Under the pieces are notes generated by a model. That model was given only the letters and a program-made list of their open reading frames with translations, had not been told where the DNA came from and searched no databases. Source: Cranoglanis bouderius (lineage: Eukaryota; Chordata; Actinopteri; Siluriformes; Cranoglanididae). Taken from it: DNA of 64,000 bases. The stretch is from the NCBI GenBank assembly GCA_023630585.1, contig CM042566.1, positions 15,230,754-15,294,753 on the forward strand. The letters are read 5' to 3'. Shown here in pieces: positions 1 through 12,074 of the stretch; position 1 is the first letter of the stretch; every line of letters begins with the position of its first letter. The translations under genes and the position numbers were made by a program.

Positions 1-120
1 AGACAACATCCAAACTCCATGCACACAGGGCAGGGTAGAGGGGGGAGGGGCGGAATCGAACCCCCAACCTCAGAGATGCGAGACAAACATGCTAAGCAAT
101 CCTTGCACCCCTCTCTGTAA
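1..120 (-). repeat. tRNA-headed SINE-like fragment
   Basis: On the minus strand this stretch contains GGGGGTTCGATTCC, a good match to an RNA polymerase III B box, followed by GTGTGCATGGAGTTTGGATG. That combination is the head of a dispersed repeat I know from many teleost genomes. The window edge cuts the element, so neither its tail nor a target duplication can be seen. It is not a functional tRNA gene because no cloverleaf is evident. The family name is uncertain. Confidence 0.4.
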
Positions 121-475
121 CCAGTGGAAACTCAGACTCAAAATTTTTAAAGCAAAATGCTACTGTAGAGGACTTATTTCTTTGAAAATGTCAGGTTCGT
201 ATCTTGTCCCCCACCAGATATATTCAACCTAAAGTGAGGGGAATTTTTTTTAAAAATTGCACTTTATCGCCCCCATAAAAAAGAGAAGTCTCAAATCTGA
301 AATGTTCTGCATGCAGACTATACTTACCTCAGTACCCCCTAAAAAATTAAGACCGATACTCAAACCTTTCCCATTATAAATTGGCCCTAAAAGTGGAACT
401 GTGACCAATCTTGAGCATTACATTGGGACTTAAGTCCTAAATCTAGGGAACAGGAATGTGCAAAATGTTTATATA

Positions 476-799
476 GTTCAAGTTCAAGTTCAGTTTATTT
501 GTATAGCGCTTTTAACAATGGACATTGTCCCAAAGCAGCTTTACAGAAATATATAAATTCAGGACATATATTTTAAATTTATTAATTTATCCCTAATGAG
601 CAGCCAGAGGCGACAGTGGCAAGGAAAAACTCCCTGAGATGATATGAGGAAGAAACCTTGAGAGGAACCAGACTCAAAAGGGAACCCATCCTCATCTGGG
701 CAACACCTGCTAGTGCGATTATAAATAAATAAATCCCTTCTATAAATGTGCTAATACTACATGGTCAAATAGCAGTTGTGAAACCATGAAAATTAGGAC
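476..799 (-). repeat. L2-type LINE 3' tail, copy 1
   Basis: On the minus strand this reads as a LINE 3' untranslated end: AAAGCTGCTTTGGGACAATG, then AAAAGCGCTATACAAATAAA, then a TTGAACT-type terminal microsatellite. The plus strand therefore starts with the repeated AGTTCA units near 476. The same tail occurs at 6251, 33778 and, in the opposite direction, at 53369. The copy is truncated on its 5' side near 799, where it stops matching the other copies. It carries no coding sequence. Confidence 0.7.
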
Positions 800-1130
800 G
801 ATGTACCTTGCAATGTGTTCTAGAGAACAGGTTTTGTATCTAAGGAGCTAGGACCAACCTGAACCAAGATATTGAGGTTTCCGTAAACAGCTATATAACC
901 AAAATTTGTTGTGTGCCATGACACAAAGATGGCCATCATAGTTAAACAAGTAAAATAACAAAAAATAATAATAAAAAAAACTGGTGGGTTTGCAGTGACA
1001 ATACATAGAGGTAATCACTCAAAAAAATTAGGAAAATTAAAAATGGTCAAGCATCCTGTATTGGACCACTCAAGATGGAATGACCCTCTAGTTAGTGTAT
1101 TATCAGTTGGCAAATAAAAAAAAATTATCA
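800..1130. other. Unassigned AT-rich spacer
   Basis: Between the L2 tail and the first Tc1 element I see only AT-rich sequence with short A runs, such as the run near 961-985. There is no open frame and no recognisable repeat family. Confidence 0.5.
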
Positions 1131-2310
1131 CACACACTGACCAGCCTTAAAAGCCTATCAACATTAAAACCACCAGCCTAATATTGTGCTGCCAAAACAG
1201 CTTTGACTCATCATGGCATGGACTCCACAATACCTCTGAAGGTGTGCTGTGGTATCTGGCACCAAGACATTAGCAGCAGTCCGGTAAGTTGCAAGGTGGG
1301 GCATCCATGGATCAGACTTGTTTGTCCAGAACATCCCAGGGATGTTTGATCGGATAGAGATCTGGGGAATTTGTAGGCGAAGTCAACACCTTGAACTCTG
1401 TCATGTTCCTCAAACCATTTCTGAACAATTTTTGAAGTGTGGCAGGGTGCATTATCTAGCTGAAAGAGGCCACTGCCATTAGGAAATATCGTTGCCATGA
1501 AGGGGTGTACTTGGTCTGCAACAATGTTTAGGTAGGTGGTACGTGTCAAAATAACATCCACATGAATGCCAGGACCCAAGGTTTCCCAGCAGAACTTTGC
1601 CCAGAGCATCACACTTCCTCCACCCACATGCCTTGTTCCCATAGTGCATCCTGGTGCCATCTCTTCCCCAGGTAATGACACACATGTACCGGGCCATCCA
1701 CATGATGAAAAGAAGACATGATTCATCAGACCAGGCCACCTTCTTCCATTGCTCCATGGTCCAATTCTGATGCTCACGTGCCCATTGTAGGCGCTATTGC
1801 CAGTGAACAGGGGTCAGTATGGGCACTCTGACCAGCAAGCTGCAATGCACTGTGTGTTCTGACATCATAGTCAAGGTTAACTGTCATCAGTTTGTGTTGC
1901 AATAGCACTTCTGGGGGATCGGCCCAGACGGGCTAACCTTTGCTCCTTACGCGCATCAATGAGCCTTGGGCGCCCATGATCCTGTCGTTGGTTTACCGGT
2001 TGTTCTTCCTTGGACCACTTTTGGTAGGTACTGACCACTGCATACCGGGAACACACCACAAGACCCGCTGTTTTGGAGATGCTCTGACCCAGTCGTCTAG
2101 CCATCACAATTTGGCCTTGGTCAAAGTCACTCAGATCCTCACGCTTGCCCATTTTTCTTGCTTCCAACACATCAACTTCAAGAATTGATTGTTCACTTGT
2201 TGCCTAATATATTCCATCCCTTGACATGCAGGTACCATTGTGACAAGATAATCAATGTCATTCATTTCATCTGGCAGTGGTTTTAATGTTATGCCTGCTC
2301 TGTGTATGCC
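1131..2310 (-). mobile_element. Tc1/mariner element, family Tc1-A, decayed
   Basis: The ends are inverted copies: ACATTAAAACCAC near 1160-1172 on the left and GTGGTTTTAATGTT near 2278-2290 on the right, followed by GCTCTGTGT, which pairs with CACACACTGACCAGC at the left edge. The total of about 1.18 kb is shorter than the usual 1.3-1.6 kb. Broken transposase pieces lie on the minus strand between the ends. The right end abuts a CT/CA microsatellite, so the TA duplication cannot be verified. The element is an inactive fossil. Confidence 0.85.
1211..2155 (-). pseudogene. Tc1-A transposase pseudogene
   Basis: Minus-strand frames together spell a Tc1 transposase. The N-terminal piece (1877-2155) begins MGKREDLSDFDQGQIV and continues with a helix-turn-helix-like segment (SISKTAGLVVCSRYAV) and the GRPR box (HGRPRL). 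A middle piece contains the first catalytic Asp in AWSDES (about 1730), and a later piece contains the second in FQLDNAPCHTS (about 1440). The pieces are in different frames, and the third acidic motif with its surrounding NP(I/V)E context is not preserved. Several frameshifts make this a pseudogene. The protein would have cut and joined DNA at the element's own ends. Confidence 0.8.
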
Positions 2311-2316
2311 TGCCTC

Positions 2317-2367
<51 letters not shown>

Positions 2368-2420
2368 CACGCACACACACACACGCACGCACGCACGCAC
2401 ACACACACACACACACACAC
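2311..2420. repeat. Compound CT/CA microsatellite
   Basis: About 54 bases of (CT)n run directly into about 55 bases of (CA)n interrupted by CGCACG units. It begins at the right end of the Tc1-A element. Predicted open frames across it are low-complexity artefacts. Confidence 0.95.
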
Positions 2421-5278
2421 AGTGAGCTGAAGCTGTCTAAGTTTCTTAAAGAAGTGGAGTGCAGTGCTTAATATGTTTTTTCTCCCTTTTTACCACTGTG
2501 TTGCAGCAAAATAAATAAGCTCAAGAGCAAGTTCACACTGGGTTGACTGGTTCCTTGAGTAGTGTGACCTTTCACATTTACACAATATTCAATAACTACT
2601 ATGAATGTTTCAGTTTGCAGAAAAGGATTTGTAACACTTGTGTGACACAGTAAAAAGTTTACCTCACAGGGCCCTCAGAAGATTTAGGTTACGCAGGAGG
2701 CAGAAACACACGCACCAGAACTTAGAAAAAATTGAATTTATATATGCATATATGTTGAGGAAAAAAAAATAGAGATACAATGGTACTAAAACACAACAAC
2801 TAAACAAAAATGTATAGCGATATCAAAATCTTGAATAATTCAGCCCTTCAAAGCAGAAAATTGAGAAACACAAAAAAAAAGAAAGTTAATAGATCTCAGA
2901 TAATACAAAACACATTACCATCAATGTTTAGGAATTTCCCTCTAAACACCATTTTTTTTTGTCTTATTTCACCAGAATTATATTTTTGTTGTTCTACACA
3001 CTTAATCGTTATTTGAATATTCTCAATTTGTACGGGTTTTTTTTTCCATCTAATTATGTAATAATTTTTTTTTTTTTTCTTGCAGGTTACATGAAAGTCA
3101 CTGACTTTTGGACAGCTCAACCTTTTGCTGTGACACTGAAATGATCAGGTAAATACCACACACAAAAAAAGGGAAAAGAAATAAAAATCAATTAACTCAA
3201 ATCTCAAACATTGTCAAAACACCCTGTATGAACTGTAAATACAATCATAAATGTCCATATGATGTCAATGAACTCAAGTCTTTATGGAACCGTAATAATC
3301 AATAAACAACGCCCCTCTTTGAGCTGTTTTTAGCGTTCGGTTTTAACAGGTTAAATGTTCGATCCGCTCAGTTTGAAATATAGTGCGGGGGAAAAAAACT
3401 CAAAAAAAAAAAATATCCAACCAGTTTCCGACACGAAATCCAAGAAATTTCAATCTGCTCCGCTCTTTGGGTGGCTTGCCATGTTTTCCTTTCCACGAAT
3501 AAGTAGTCCTGCATCAGCAATTCGATAACTCGAACACAGCCCTTAATAGCATAAAAAAAAAAACCCGGCCTGCATAACCGGACAGCACACTTAGTTCACT
3601 TACATTAAATCATAACAAGCTCAAGATTAATTTTGAGCCAATATTGTTCACTTAACAACTTATCAGATCATACAATCCGTTATTAACATCATACAAGCGA
3701 CATCACGAACATAAATCATTAAATGTTACATCACAAAATACATTCATTTACCGCATGTTATACAGTACATCATTTCAAACAACATAAGCAGTATTCAGTT
3801 TGAATATTGAACTCACCAATTCCCTGGTAACACTCAGTTAATCTGTTGTTTCTTCCGTGTGACGCAGCTGTTATTAAGTTGATCAAGCCGATCTCGAAGT
3901 TTCTTAACTGGGCTTTAAGAGTGTAACTCTCACTCAAAACAGCAAAATCTCATTTATCGTATCTTTTTAACAACTTAAGCGTTGTTTCAAATGATATTTT
4001 CTCTAATATTCTTATTTTTCCTAGGTTTTTTCTGAAAAACCCTATCTTCTCTCAAGTTGAACCAAATTGTCTCCGTCTCTGTCTAACTGGTGGGTGGAGT
4101 TACTATCACTGAATCAAGCTAATTGGTTGATCTACATCTGCAGTGAAATTCCATTATTTCATGGGGTAAGGGTTTCTGCAGTATGTCTTAATTATATTCA
4201 AATGAATATAATTTTAATATTATTGTACTTAATTAAACAATTTATTTGATAAACTAAGAGTTTTATTTGTTATTTTCTTGGATCTGTAGTTGTTAATTTT
4301 GCGCTAATTTGGCCCTGGACACAGGAAAAGTATGTAGGAACAAGAGTGAGGAATGTACATGTAAATGCACCAATGGGCCCTGAGTGTTTAACGGGCTAAA
4401 TCAGGAGGGAAATCTTATTATTTTCCATTATTTCTGTAAATGATTTTCAAGGTGCACCTAAAAACTTATAGTGTTGTAAACTTCTCGCAAATTTCATATA
4501 GCATTCCTTTAAATACCCAAGGTCTGAGGCAATTTTATGTCTATTTAACTCTGTCTGTAGCACACAACACAGGAGCCAAGAAGGATATAAACTTTTTTAA
4601 AACTATTTGATGTCATTCTAGTTTTGATCAATAGTGAGAGAACAGATGTCTTAATTCAGCTTTGGTTTGCCAATTAAGAACAATAACTTAAGGCTGGTAG
4701 CAGTGCAAATGTAATTTACAAAACTAACCGGTAACCTAACCTTGATCAAGCATAGGATTATTATTTAACTTTATCTTTATAGCAAGTAGCATGAATTGTT
4801 AACCATAAAAGACTATACATACATATATACACATTGGATCACTACAAAACAATGCTGTTGTTTGATTGGACAAATTAAGTATTTGAAATTCAGTGCTCTG
4901 GCAGAAACATGATAAACGTGTCATATACTTAAGACAGTAAACTCAGCATTTGATTATGTAGGTCACACAAGTTACTAATTAGACTACTCCGGGGTACAAA
5001 ATCAGGGTACAAAATGTGGGTACATGTTGATATGGTCTTGATAGAAAGGAGTGTTCAAATATTTCTTCAGATATATCCATCCTGAAAACAATGAAAATTT
5101 ACTTTTTGTTGTTTCCTATAAGACAAGGAGTATTGTAAGAAACCACCTCCAATAAAACATTATGGGAATAGAGGTTACTTTCAACAGAAGTAATTTTTTG
5201 GATTTTTACGGATGTGCAACAGTAAAGAAAGCATATATTAACTCTGAAAAGAGTAGCATCAATTATGACTGAATATTA
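2421..5278. other. Unassigned AT-rich region
   Basis: Nearly 2.9 kb without a recognisable gene or repeat family. It holds poly-A and poly-T runs (2761, 2873, 3063-3078, 3405-3413) and short frames below 75 codons with no domain. A GC-richer patch at 3330-3560 contains several CpGs and could be the remains of an LTR or an old promoter, but I see no paired copy or TG...CA boundary to support that. Confidence 0.4.
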
Positions 5279-5580
5279 CAACCCCAATTCCATAAAAGTT
5301 GGGATTTTTCTAAAATACAATAAAAACAAAAATCTTTGATATGTCAAGTCTCTTGAAACTTTAATTAACTGGCAAAAGTACAAAGAAAAGACATTCAATG
5401 TTTTCACTGAGCAACTTAATTTTATTTTGTAAATTTAAACAAATTTAGAATTTGATGCCTTCAACACACTAAAAAAAAGTTGGGACAGAGGCAACATAAA
5501 ACTGAAAAGTTTATAGAATATTCAAGTAACACCATTTTGGAGGATCAGGTCCACAAATAGCTCAGCCTTTGCAAGCAAGG

Positions 5581-7035
5581 ATGGGTCGTGGCTCACCACT
5601 CTGTGCCAAACTTCGTGAGAGAATTATCAGTCAGTTCAAAAAGAACACTGCTCAGTAGAAGATTGCAAAGAATTTAGGTCTTTCACCAACTACGGTGCAT
5701 AATATTGTGAAAAGATTCAGGGAATCCAGAGAAATCTCATTGCGTTAAGGGCAAGGACGGAAACCACTGCTGAATGTGCATGACCTTCGAGCCCTCAGGT
5801 GATACTGCCTGAGAAATTATCATGCTACTGTGATAAATATAACCACATGGGCTCGGGAGTACTTTGAAAAACTGTTGTCACTTAACACAGTCCGCCAATG
5901 CATCCAGAAATGCAACCCAAAACTCTTTTACGCAAGGAGGAAGCCACACATCAACTCTATGCAGAAAAGCCAGTGAGTTCTCTGGGCCCGCACTCATCTC
6001 AGATGGACTGAAAGGCAGTGGAAACGTGTGGTCAGATGAGTCCACATTTCAGCTTGTTTTCGGGAAAAACGGACGTCGAGTTCTCCGTGCCAAAGATGAA
6101 AAAGACCAACCAGACTGTTATAAGCGACAGGTGCAAAAGCCAGCATCTGTGATGTTATGGGGGTGCATCAGTGCCCATGGCATGGGTGACTTGCATATGT
6201 GTGAAGGTACCACTGATGGAGGCGTATATTGGGATTTTAAAGAGACATATTCAATTCAATTCAGTTTTATTTGTATAGCGCTTTTAACAATGGACATTGT
6301 CCCAAATCAGCTTTACAGAAATATATAAATTCAGGATAGAGATTTTAAGTGTATGAATTTATCCATAATGAGGAAACCAGAGGCAATGGTGGCAAGGAAA
6401 AACTCCCTGAGACGATATGAGGAAGAAACCTTGAGAGGAACCAGACTCAAAAGGGAACCCATCCTCATCTGGGTAACAACAGATGCAATTATAAATAAAT
6501 CCCTTCTATAAATGTGCTAATACTACATGGTCAAATAGCAGTTGTGTAACCAGGAAAATTCATTACAGTTTTTACATGAAGACTGTTTTGTTGAACTTCT
6601 CCACTGTTCACTGATGGAGACTTGCAAAATTGTTTGTGGCAATTGTAGTCCTAACCATCATAGCATAACTGTTCATATGAATTGAGGTCCAAAGCCATCT
6701 TTATGGTTTTTAAGTGGTACCATCCTCAGTAATCTCAGTGATCTTTAGGCTGCACCGTGTGGGGCCGTCCTCATATACTGTCATCAAGGCAATGTCTTTT
6801 CCTAGGAAGTCCATGGTTATTTCAGCAGGACAATGCCAGGCCTCATTCTGCACATGCTACAACAGCGTGGCTTTGTGTGCTTGACTGGCCTGCCAGCAGT
6901 CCAGATCTGTCTCCTATGGCGCCTCATGAAGAGGAGAATCAGACAATGGCGACCAAGGACTGTTGAGCAGCTGAAGTCTTGTATCAAGCAAGAATGGGCA
7001 AAACTGCAACAATTAGTATCCTCAGTTCCTAAATG
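5581..7035 (+). pseudogene. Tc1-B transposase pseudogene (copy 1)
   Basis: The product would begin MGRGSPLCAKLRERIISQ, typical of a Tc1 paired-like DNA-binding domain. In-frame stops follow at codon 26 (TAG) and further on (TAA, TGA). Recognisable blocks include the first catalytic motif VWSDES (about 6030), then WGCISAHGMGDLH. After the LINE come FQQDNARPHSAH (about 6822) and DWPASSPDLSPM (about 6885). The Glu-containing third motif is degraded. The gene is dead, with at least three stops, one large insertion and frameshifts. Confidence 0.85.
6251..6771 (-). mobile_element. L2-type LINE 3' end, copy 2, inserted in Tc1-B
   Basis: This 521-bp block has the same tail as copies 1 and 3, here starting TCAATTCAATTCAG on the plus strand. 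It interrupts the Tc1-B transposase. The pentamer CATAT lies immediately on both sides (6246-6250 and 6772-6776), and the uninterrupted Tc1-B at 16034 reads through this site (GACATATGCTG), so the block is a clean insertion. As expected for LINEs it is truncated at its 5' end, which lies at the right edge. It has no coding capacity. Confidence 0.85.
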
Positions 7036-7286
7036 ATTAAAAAGTGTAATTAAAAGGATGGGTGATGTAACACAGTGGTAAACATTCCTCTGTCCCAACT
7101 TTTTTTTTTGAGTGTTTTTTTTTTTAGTTTTTTCAAATTCTAAATTTGTTTATATTTACAAAATACAACACTGAATATCTTTTCTTTGTACTTTTGTCAT
7201 TTAATTAAAGAGACTTGACCAATCACAGATTTTGGTTTTTATTGCATTTTAGAAAAAATCCCAACTTTTCTGGAATTGGGGTTGTA

Positions 7287-8742
7287 TATTTTAGTAACCG
7301 GAATATTTTACTGAAAATCAAAGTTTTTTTTTATGGAAATTGCATAGCTTAATTTGTAGTTTTGATATGTTGTATTTACATAACAAAAAGATTGGAGACT
7401 GCCCACTTTAATAAGATTGGAAATAATTGAAAATTCTCTTAATCAGTTAATCTTAAATGTTTTTTTTCATGGAAGTCAAATGGAGGACATTTTGTCCACC
7501 ATACTCAATCCTATTCATAATAACAGTTTTTAACAAATTATTTTATGTTATGATAAAAGTTAGTATTGCGGGGTTTGTATTTGTTGTATTTGTTATAACT
7601 GTGGCACTCAAGTTTTGTAGCATGATGTCATTTTGTGCATGCGCGGTGGATTGACTCATGCCTTAAACAATTAACACATGCGTGGTTCAGATTGGGCAAC
7701 ATCATTGCTATCTAACCTGCGTCCACTGCCTAATTTACACTGTGCATGTGCCACGCTTACACATTGTAAATCGTAACAAAACAAAACCTCGAACACACAT
7801 ATTTCAAAAAGGATGTCATTCTAAGCTTCAACTTCCCCCTTCTGAAATAAGTCGAAAACAGCATAACTCTATGCGTGTTGCCTTTCTCATTTTGAGAAAT
7901 CCATATCTGCAACCTGGAGCCACTTGCTGGTTCACACCAGTGTAAGTCCCTCCCACTTGATGGTCTCTGGTCTGCAGAGATTGGGGATGGGTGATACCAC
8001 AAATTTTACTTTTTGATCCAATACCAAGTAAATACCAAGGCTAATATCCCAGTATGGATACTTTTAAAAGTAGTCCATTTGTCACATTTTGCCTCATTAT
8101 TGTTTACTGGAGTGAAATAACTCATGCTTCTTTTTCTTTTTGCCGTAGCAGAGCAGGGCTGTATCACTCACACACCCTTGTTCTGCAATAGTGTAGCCAG
8201 AAATGCAGGCTATTTTGGTCAGGGGAGGGAATATACTAAATAAAAACACAGCTTAATCTGTACAGTTCAATTGATAAGCCTGTTGCATTTACAATCATTT
8301 AAGGTACAATTTAACATCAGCCAGTCTTGCCATATGATTAGCATTGCCATAAGATACCTTCATAATAGTTCCACTGAAAATGATTAGAATAAGATGTTAC
8401 TAATCGGGGAAAAATGACATTTAATCATCTAAAACTGATCTGGAATTATTTTTCTCCTCATGAAGTAAAACTTCCTGTACTTTACAAGCTGTCTTCTCAA
8501 TATTGTTATGCTAAGAGTCTATTTTTCTAACAGAAACATGAAAAATACATGATTTCTGATTGGTTAATCCTGTTTCTACTCATAGCAGGATTCTGGATTC
8601 AAAGACAAAATATAGTTACACGCAGTGATTGATGGGCCCAAGCACCAATGATGAAGCAGTGTCTGTTTCAACAGCCAGTATTAGAATATGGATGTGATTA
8701 TGCCACATCACTGAACATACATGTGCACTTTGAACCATAGTG
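7287..8742. other. Unassigned spacer
   Basis: AT-rich DNA with short open frames only. There is no splice-bounded exon, no transposon end and no RNA gene that I can recognise. Confidence 0.45.
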
Positions 8743-9475
8743 CATGATGTACAGTGGAATTATGCCACTTCCTGTTTACACTGCATGACATGTTAATCGA
8801 TCACCTCACGATGGCAATGCTGATACAGATTCAACATTTCCTTCCCAATTTAATATCATGGATATATTGACATCATTCTGATTATATGTGCAGTATACTA
8901 TTACCCACACTGTAAGATACATATTTTAAAAGTTTATTAGCCTCACTTTCTGTAGCTTAATATGTGCATGTCTATTTGACTGTTCCCTATTATTTAATGT
9001 ATCTGTGAAGTCTATGCCATGATGTATGATTTAATTTGGAATTATGCACTTCCTGTTTGTATGATGTGACATTAATAGATACCCTCACTATGGCAATACC
9101 ATTTAAAATATCTACACAATCACAATTCACGATCTATCATCATGGATATATTATACTGACCAAAATTTGTTTAATTATGATGAAAACTATAAGAGGAATG
9201 TTAAAAGTTTGGTTTATAAGCAAGTTGCCAGTTGGTGGCACTATGACAATGAATTACTACTGGCTGCATGTGACCATTATGTTTTTGAACATAAATGTGA
9301 ACTTTAATCCACATTGCATGATGTAAAGTGGAAATATACCACATTTCCTTTTTGTGCGGTTCAGTTTGTTAATTGACTTCCTTGCCATGGCAACACTGTT
9401 AAATATAGCAAAAATTCCTTAACAGTTTAGCATCATGGACATCTTGACATCATGCTGACTAAATTTGGTTTGAAT
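8743..9475. repeat. Diverged tandem repeat, about 0.28-0.30 kb period
   Basis: Three diverged units begin at the shared anchor CATGATGTA at 8743, 9018 and 9317. Each continues with a version of GGAATTATGCCACTTCCTG, a TTAAT(A/C)GA(T/C) stretch, CTC(A)C(T/G)ATGGCAA(C/T), and then ATCATGGA(T/C)AT followed by TGAC. Spacings are 275 and 299 bases. The order of shared words is the same in all three, so this is an old tandem duplication and not chance. Similar phrases around 9640-9790 may be a fourth, more decayed unit. Confidence 0.6.
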
Positions 9476-9479
9476 CTGA

Positions 9480-10237
9480 TGAATCCCCTAGGTGGAGTAA
9501 TTAAAAATATTGAGCCCGAGGGTGATGCCTCCAGTGCCCAGTTCTTACAAAGTTACATAGAATAATAAAGATTCCTTAGATGAACACAGTTATCAAGTTT
9601 TGCATACAATCCTGAATATCTGAAATTGTGTGAAATGTTGCTAAAAGCCGAATGGCTGAAGGTGGCCATGGAAAAACAGCTATTTGAACTACCACTCCCC
9701 CTATCAAGATCCATACCCCAAACTTTGTACATCTCCCCATAACATTGACCTGAAGATGCCTTTCAGAATTATACAACGAGTACTCAGTTACAGCTGTTTT
9801 AGTAAACCAAGCTCTACCCTACTAGGACTGATTGGCATGTGGAGGCCATGTTTTTGATCATTATTGGGGATTAGACTCTTATGAGAAATTTGACACCAAT
9901 TTTGTGAACATAGCCCAAAAATCCCAGGACTAGGATTTTGAAATATATTTCACACATTATGCAAATTTTCATAAATTTCAGTGAGTGTGGTTAAATGGTC
10001 CAAATGACAATTTTTTGTGTGTTCAGCCAAGCATTATGAGGAAAAAGAAATTTCACTATTAATCTTAATTTTCCAGAGTTTACTTGCTTTTGTGTGAAAA
10101 ATCATAAATAGTTTAATAATCTCTCAGGTCATCAGCAGTGGTAATATTAGCACATATATTCACTCTACCAAATTTCATCTCAACAGGAATTATGGTTCCT
10201 GAGAAAGAGTTATTTAAACTTAACCCCACCCAATATA
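9480..10237. other. Unassigned spacer flanking Tc1-C
   Basis: The text around 9700-10230 and 11855-12050 is of one type (phrases such as CAGTTACAGCTGTTTTAGTAA and GAGTTAAAGCTGTTAGTTAA), suggesting that Tc1-C landed in one older repeat. There is no coding signal. Confidence 0.4.
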
Positions 10238-10500
10238 CAGGTGCATCTCAATAAATTAGAATGTCGTGGAAAAGTTCATTTATTTCAGTAATTCAACTCA
10301 AATTGTGAAACTTGTGTATTAAATAAATTCAGTGCATACAGACTGAAGTAGTTTAAGTCTTTGGTTCTTTTAATTGTGATGATTTTGGCTCACATTTAAC
10401 AAAAACCCACCAATTCACTATCTCAACAAATTAGAATATGGTGACATGCCAATCAGCTAATCACCTCAAAACACCTGCAAAGGTTTCCTGAGCCTTCAAA

Positions 10501-11541
10501 ATGGTCTCTCAGTTTGGTTCACTAGGCTACACAATCATGGGGAAGACTGCTGATCTGACAGTTGTCCTGAAGACAATCATTGACACCCTTCACAAGGAGG
10601 GTAAGCCACAAACATTCATTGCCAAAGAAGCTGGCTGTTCACAGAGTGCTGTATCCAAGCATGTTAACAGAAAGTTGAGTGGAAGGAAAAAGTGTGGAAG
10701 AAAAAGATGCACAACCAGCCGAGAGAACCGCAGCCTTATGAGAATTGTCAAGCAAAATCAATTCAAGAATTTGAGTGAACTTCACAAGGAATGGACTGAG
10801 GCTGGGGTCAAGGCATCAAGAGCCACCACACACAGATGTGTCAAGGAATTTGGCTACAGTTGTCGTATTCCTCTTGTTAAGCCACTCCTGAACCACAGAC
10901 AACGTCAGAGACGTCTTACCTGGGCTAAGGAGAAGAAGAACTGGACTGTTGCCCAGTGGTCCAAAGTCCTCTTTTCAGATGAGAGTAAGTTTTGTATTTC
11001 ATTTGGAAACCAAGGTCCTAGAGTCTGGAGGAAGGGTAGAGAAGCTCATAGCCCAAGTTGCTTGAAGTCCAGTGTTCAGTTTCCACAGTCTGTGATGATT
11101 TGGGGTGCAATGTCATCTGCTGGTGTTGGTCCGTTGTGTTTTTTGACAACCAAAGTCACTGCACCCGTTTACCAAGAAATTTTGGAGCACTTCATGCTTC
11201 CTTCTGCTGACCAGCTTTTTGAAGATGCTGATTTCATTTTCCAGCAGGATTTGGCACCTGCCCACACTGCCAAAAGCACCAAAAGTTGGTTAAATGACCA
11301 TGGTGTTGGTGTGCTTGACTAGCCAGCAAGCTCACCACACCTGAACCCCATAGAGAATCTATGGGGTATTGTCAAGAGGAAAATGAGAAACAAGAGACCA
11401 AAAAATGCAGATGAGCTGAAGGCCACTGTCAAAGAAACCTGGGCTTCCATACCACCTCAGCAGTGCCACAAACTGATCACCTCCATGCCACGCCGAATTG
11501 AGGCAGTAATTAAAGCAAAAGGAGCCCCTACCAAGTATTGA
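10501..11541 (+). pseudogene. Tc1-C transposase with a single in-frame stop
   Basis: The frame is open from 10501 to 11319, meets TAG at 11320-11322, and continues in the same frame to TGA at 11539-11541 (346 codons). The natural start is probably the second ATG (10537, MGKTADL), which matches other Tc1 proteins and gives about 334 codons. Visible parts are a paired-like DNA-binding region (AKEAGCSQSAVSKH), the GRKRCT basic box, catalytic Asp in LFSDESKF, catalytic Asp in FQQDLAPAHTA, and catalytic Glu in LNPIENLWG after the stop. The TAG replaces the Trp of the usual LDWPASSPDLNP motif. The family's SPDLNP reads SPHLNP here. A 273-residue truncated product lacking the catalytic Glu would be inactive. 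Confidence 0.9.
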
Positions 11542-11554
11542 GTACATGTACAGT

Positions 11555-11610
11555 AAATGAACATACTTTCCAGAAGGCCAACAAATGAACATACTTTCCA
11601 GAAGGCCAAC
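11555..11610. repeat. 28-bp direct duplication
   Basis: Two adjacent identical 28-base copies (11555-11582 and 11583-11610) begin AAATGAACATACTTTCC. They sit between the Tc1-C stop codon and its right inverted repeat. Being identical, they are probably a recent slippage event. Confidence 0.95.
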
Positions 11611-12074
11611 AATTCACTAAAAATGTTTTTTTTTTATTGGTCTTATGAAGTATTCTAATTTATTGAGATAGTGAATTGGTGGGTTTTTGTTAAATGTGAG
11701 CCAAAATCATCACAATTAAAAGAACCAAAGACTTAAACTACTTCAGTCTGTATGCATTGAATTTATTTAATACACAAGTTTCACAATTTGAGTTGAATTA
11801 CTGAAATAAATGAACTTTTCCATGACATTCTAATTTATTGAGATGCACCTGTATATTATCATGCCTCAGACTTTGCATATGACCTCAGAATGTTTTCCTG
11901 TATATACCTTTCAGGTGTCATGCAAATACATACAACCAATCATGAGTTAAAGCTGTTAGTTAAAGCATGAGTAATTAGTCTCCACCTCATAAGAACTGAT
12001 GAGTGGGTGGAGCTAAATGGTCCAAAAGGCATTTTTTGTGTGAATTGAGCAACACAATCAAATTTATTGGTACA

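Larger units (their letters stand above)
5279..7284 (+). mobile_element. Tc1/mariner element, family Tc1-B copy 1, split by an L2 LINE
   Basis: The left end CAACCCCAATTCCATAAAAG (after TA at 5277-5278) and the right end CTTTTCTGGAATTGGGGTTG (before TA at 7285-7286) are inverted repeats. The transposase frame reads rightward from ATG 5581 but is broken by stops, by frameshifts and by an L2 LINE inserted at 6251-6771 with a CATAT duplication. Without the LINE the element is about 1.48 kb, normal for Tc1. A second copy lies at 16034-17585 in the opposite direction. Confidence 0.92.
10238..11851 (+). mobile_element. Tc1/mariner element, family Tc1-C, almost intact
   Basis: This 1614-bp element is flanked by TA at 10236-10237 and 11852-11853. 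The terminal inverted repeats are long, about 200 bp (10238-10440 against 11650-11851). Each arm carries the motif CTCAA(T/C)AAATTAGAAT near both its outer and inner edges, the double-site IR/DR layout of several fish Tc1 elements. The transposase frame between them is open apart from one amber codon. This is the best preserved transposon in the window. A 28-bp direct duplication at 11555-11610 lies just after the gene. Confidence 0.95.

Noticed and set aside
1..120. tRNA gene on the minus strand
   Set aside because: Only a B-box-like segment is present. There is no acceptor stem or full cloverleaf, and the wording is that of a dispersed SINE.
2277..2471. Open frames of Leu/Ser or Arg/Glu and His/Thr repeats
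   Set aside because: They are translations of the CT/CA microsatellite.
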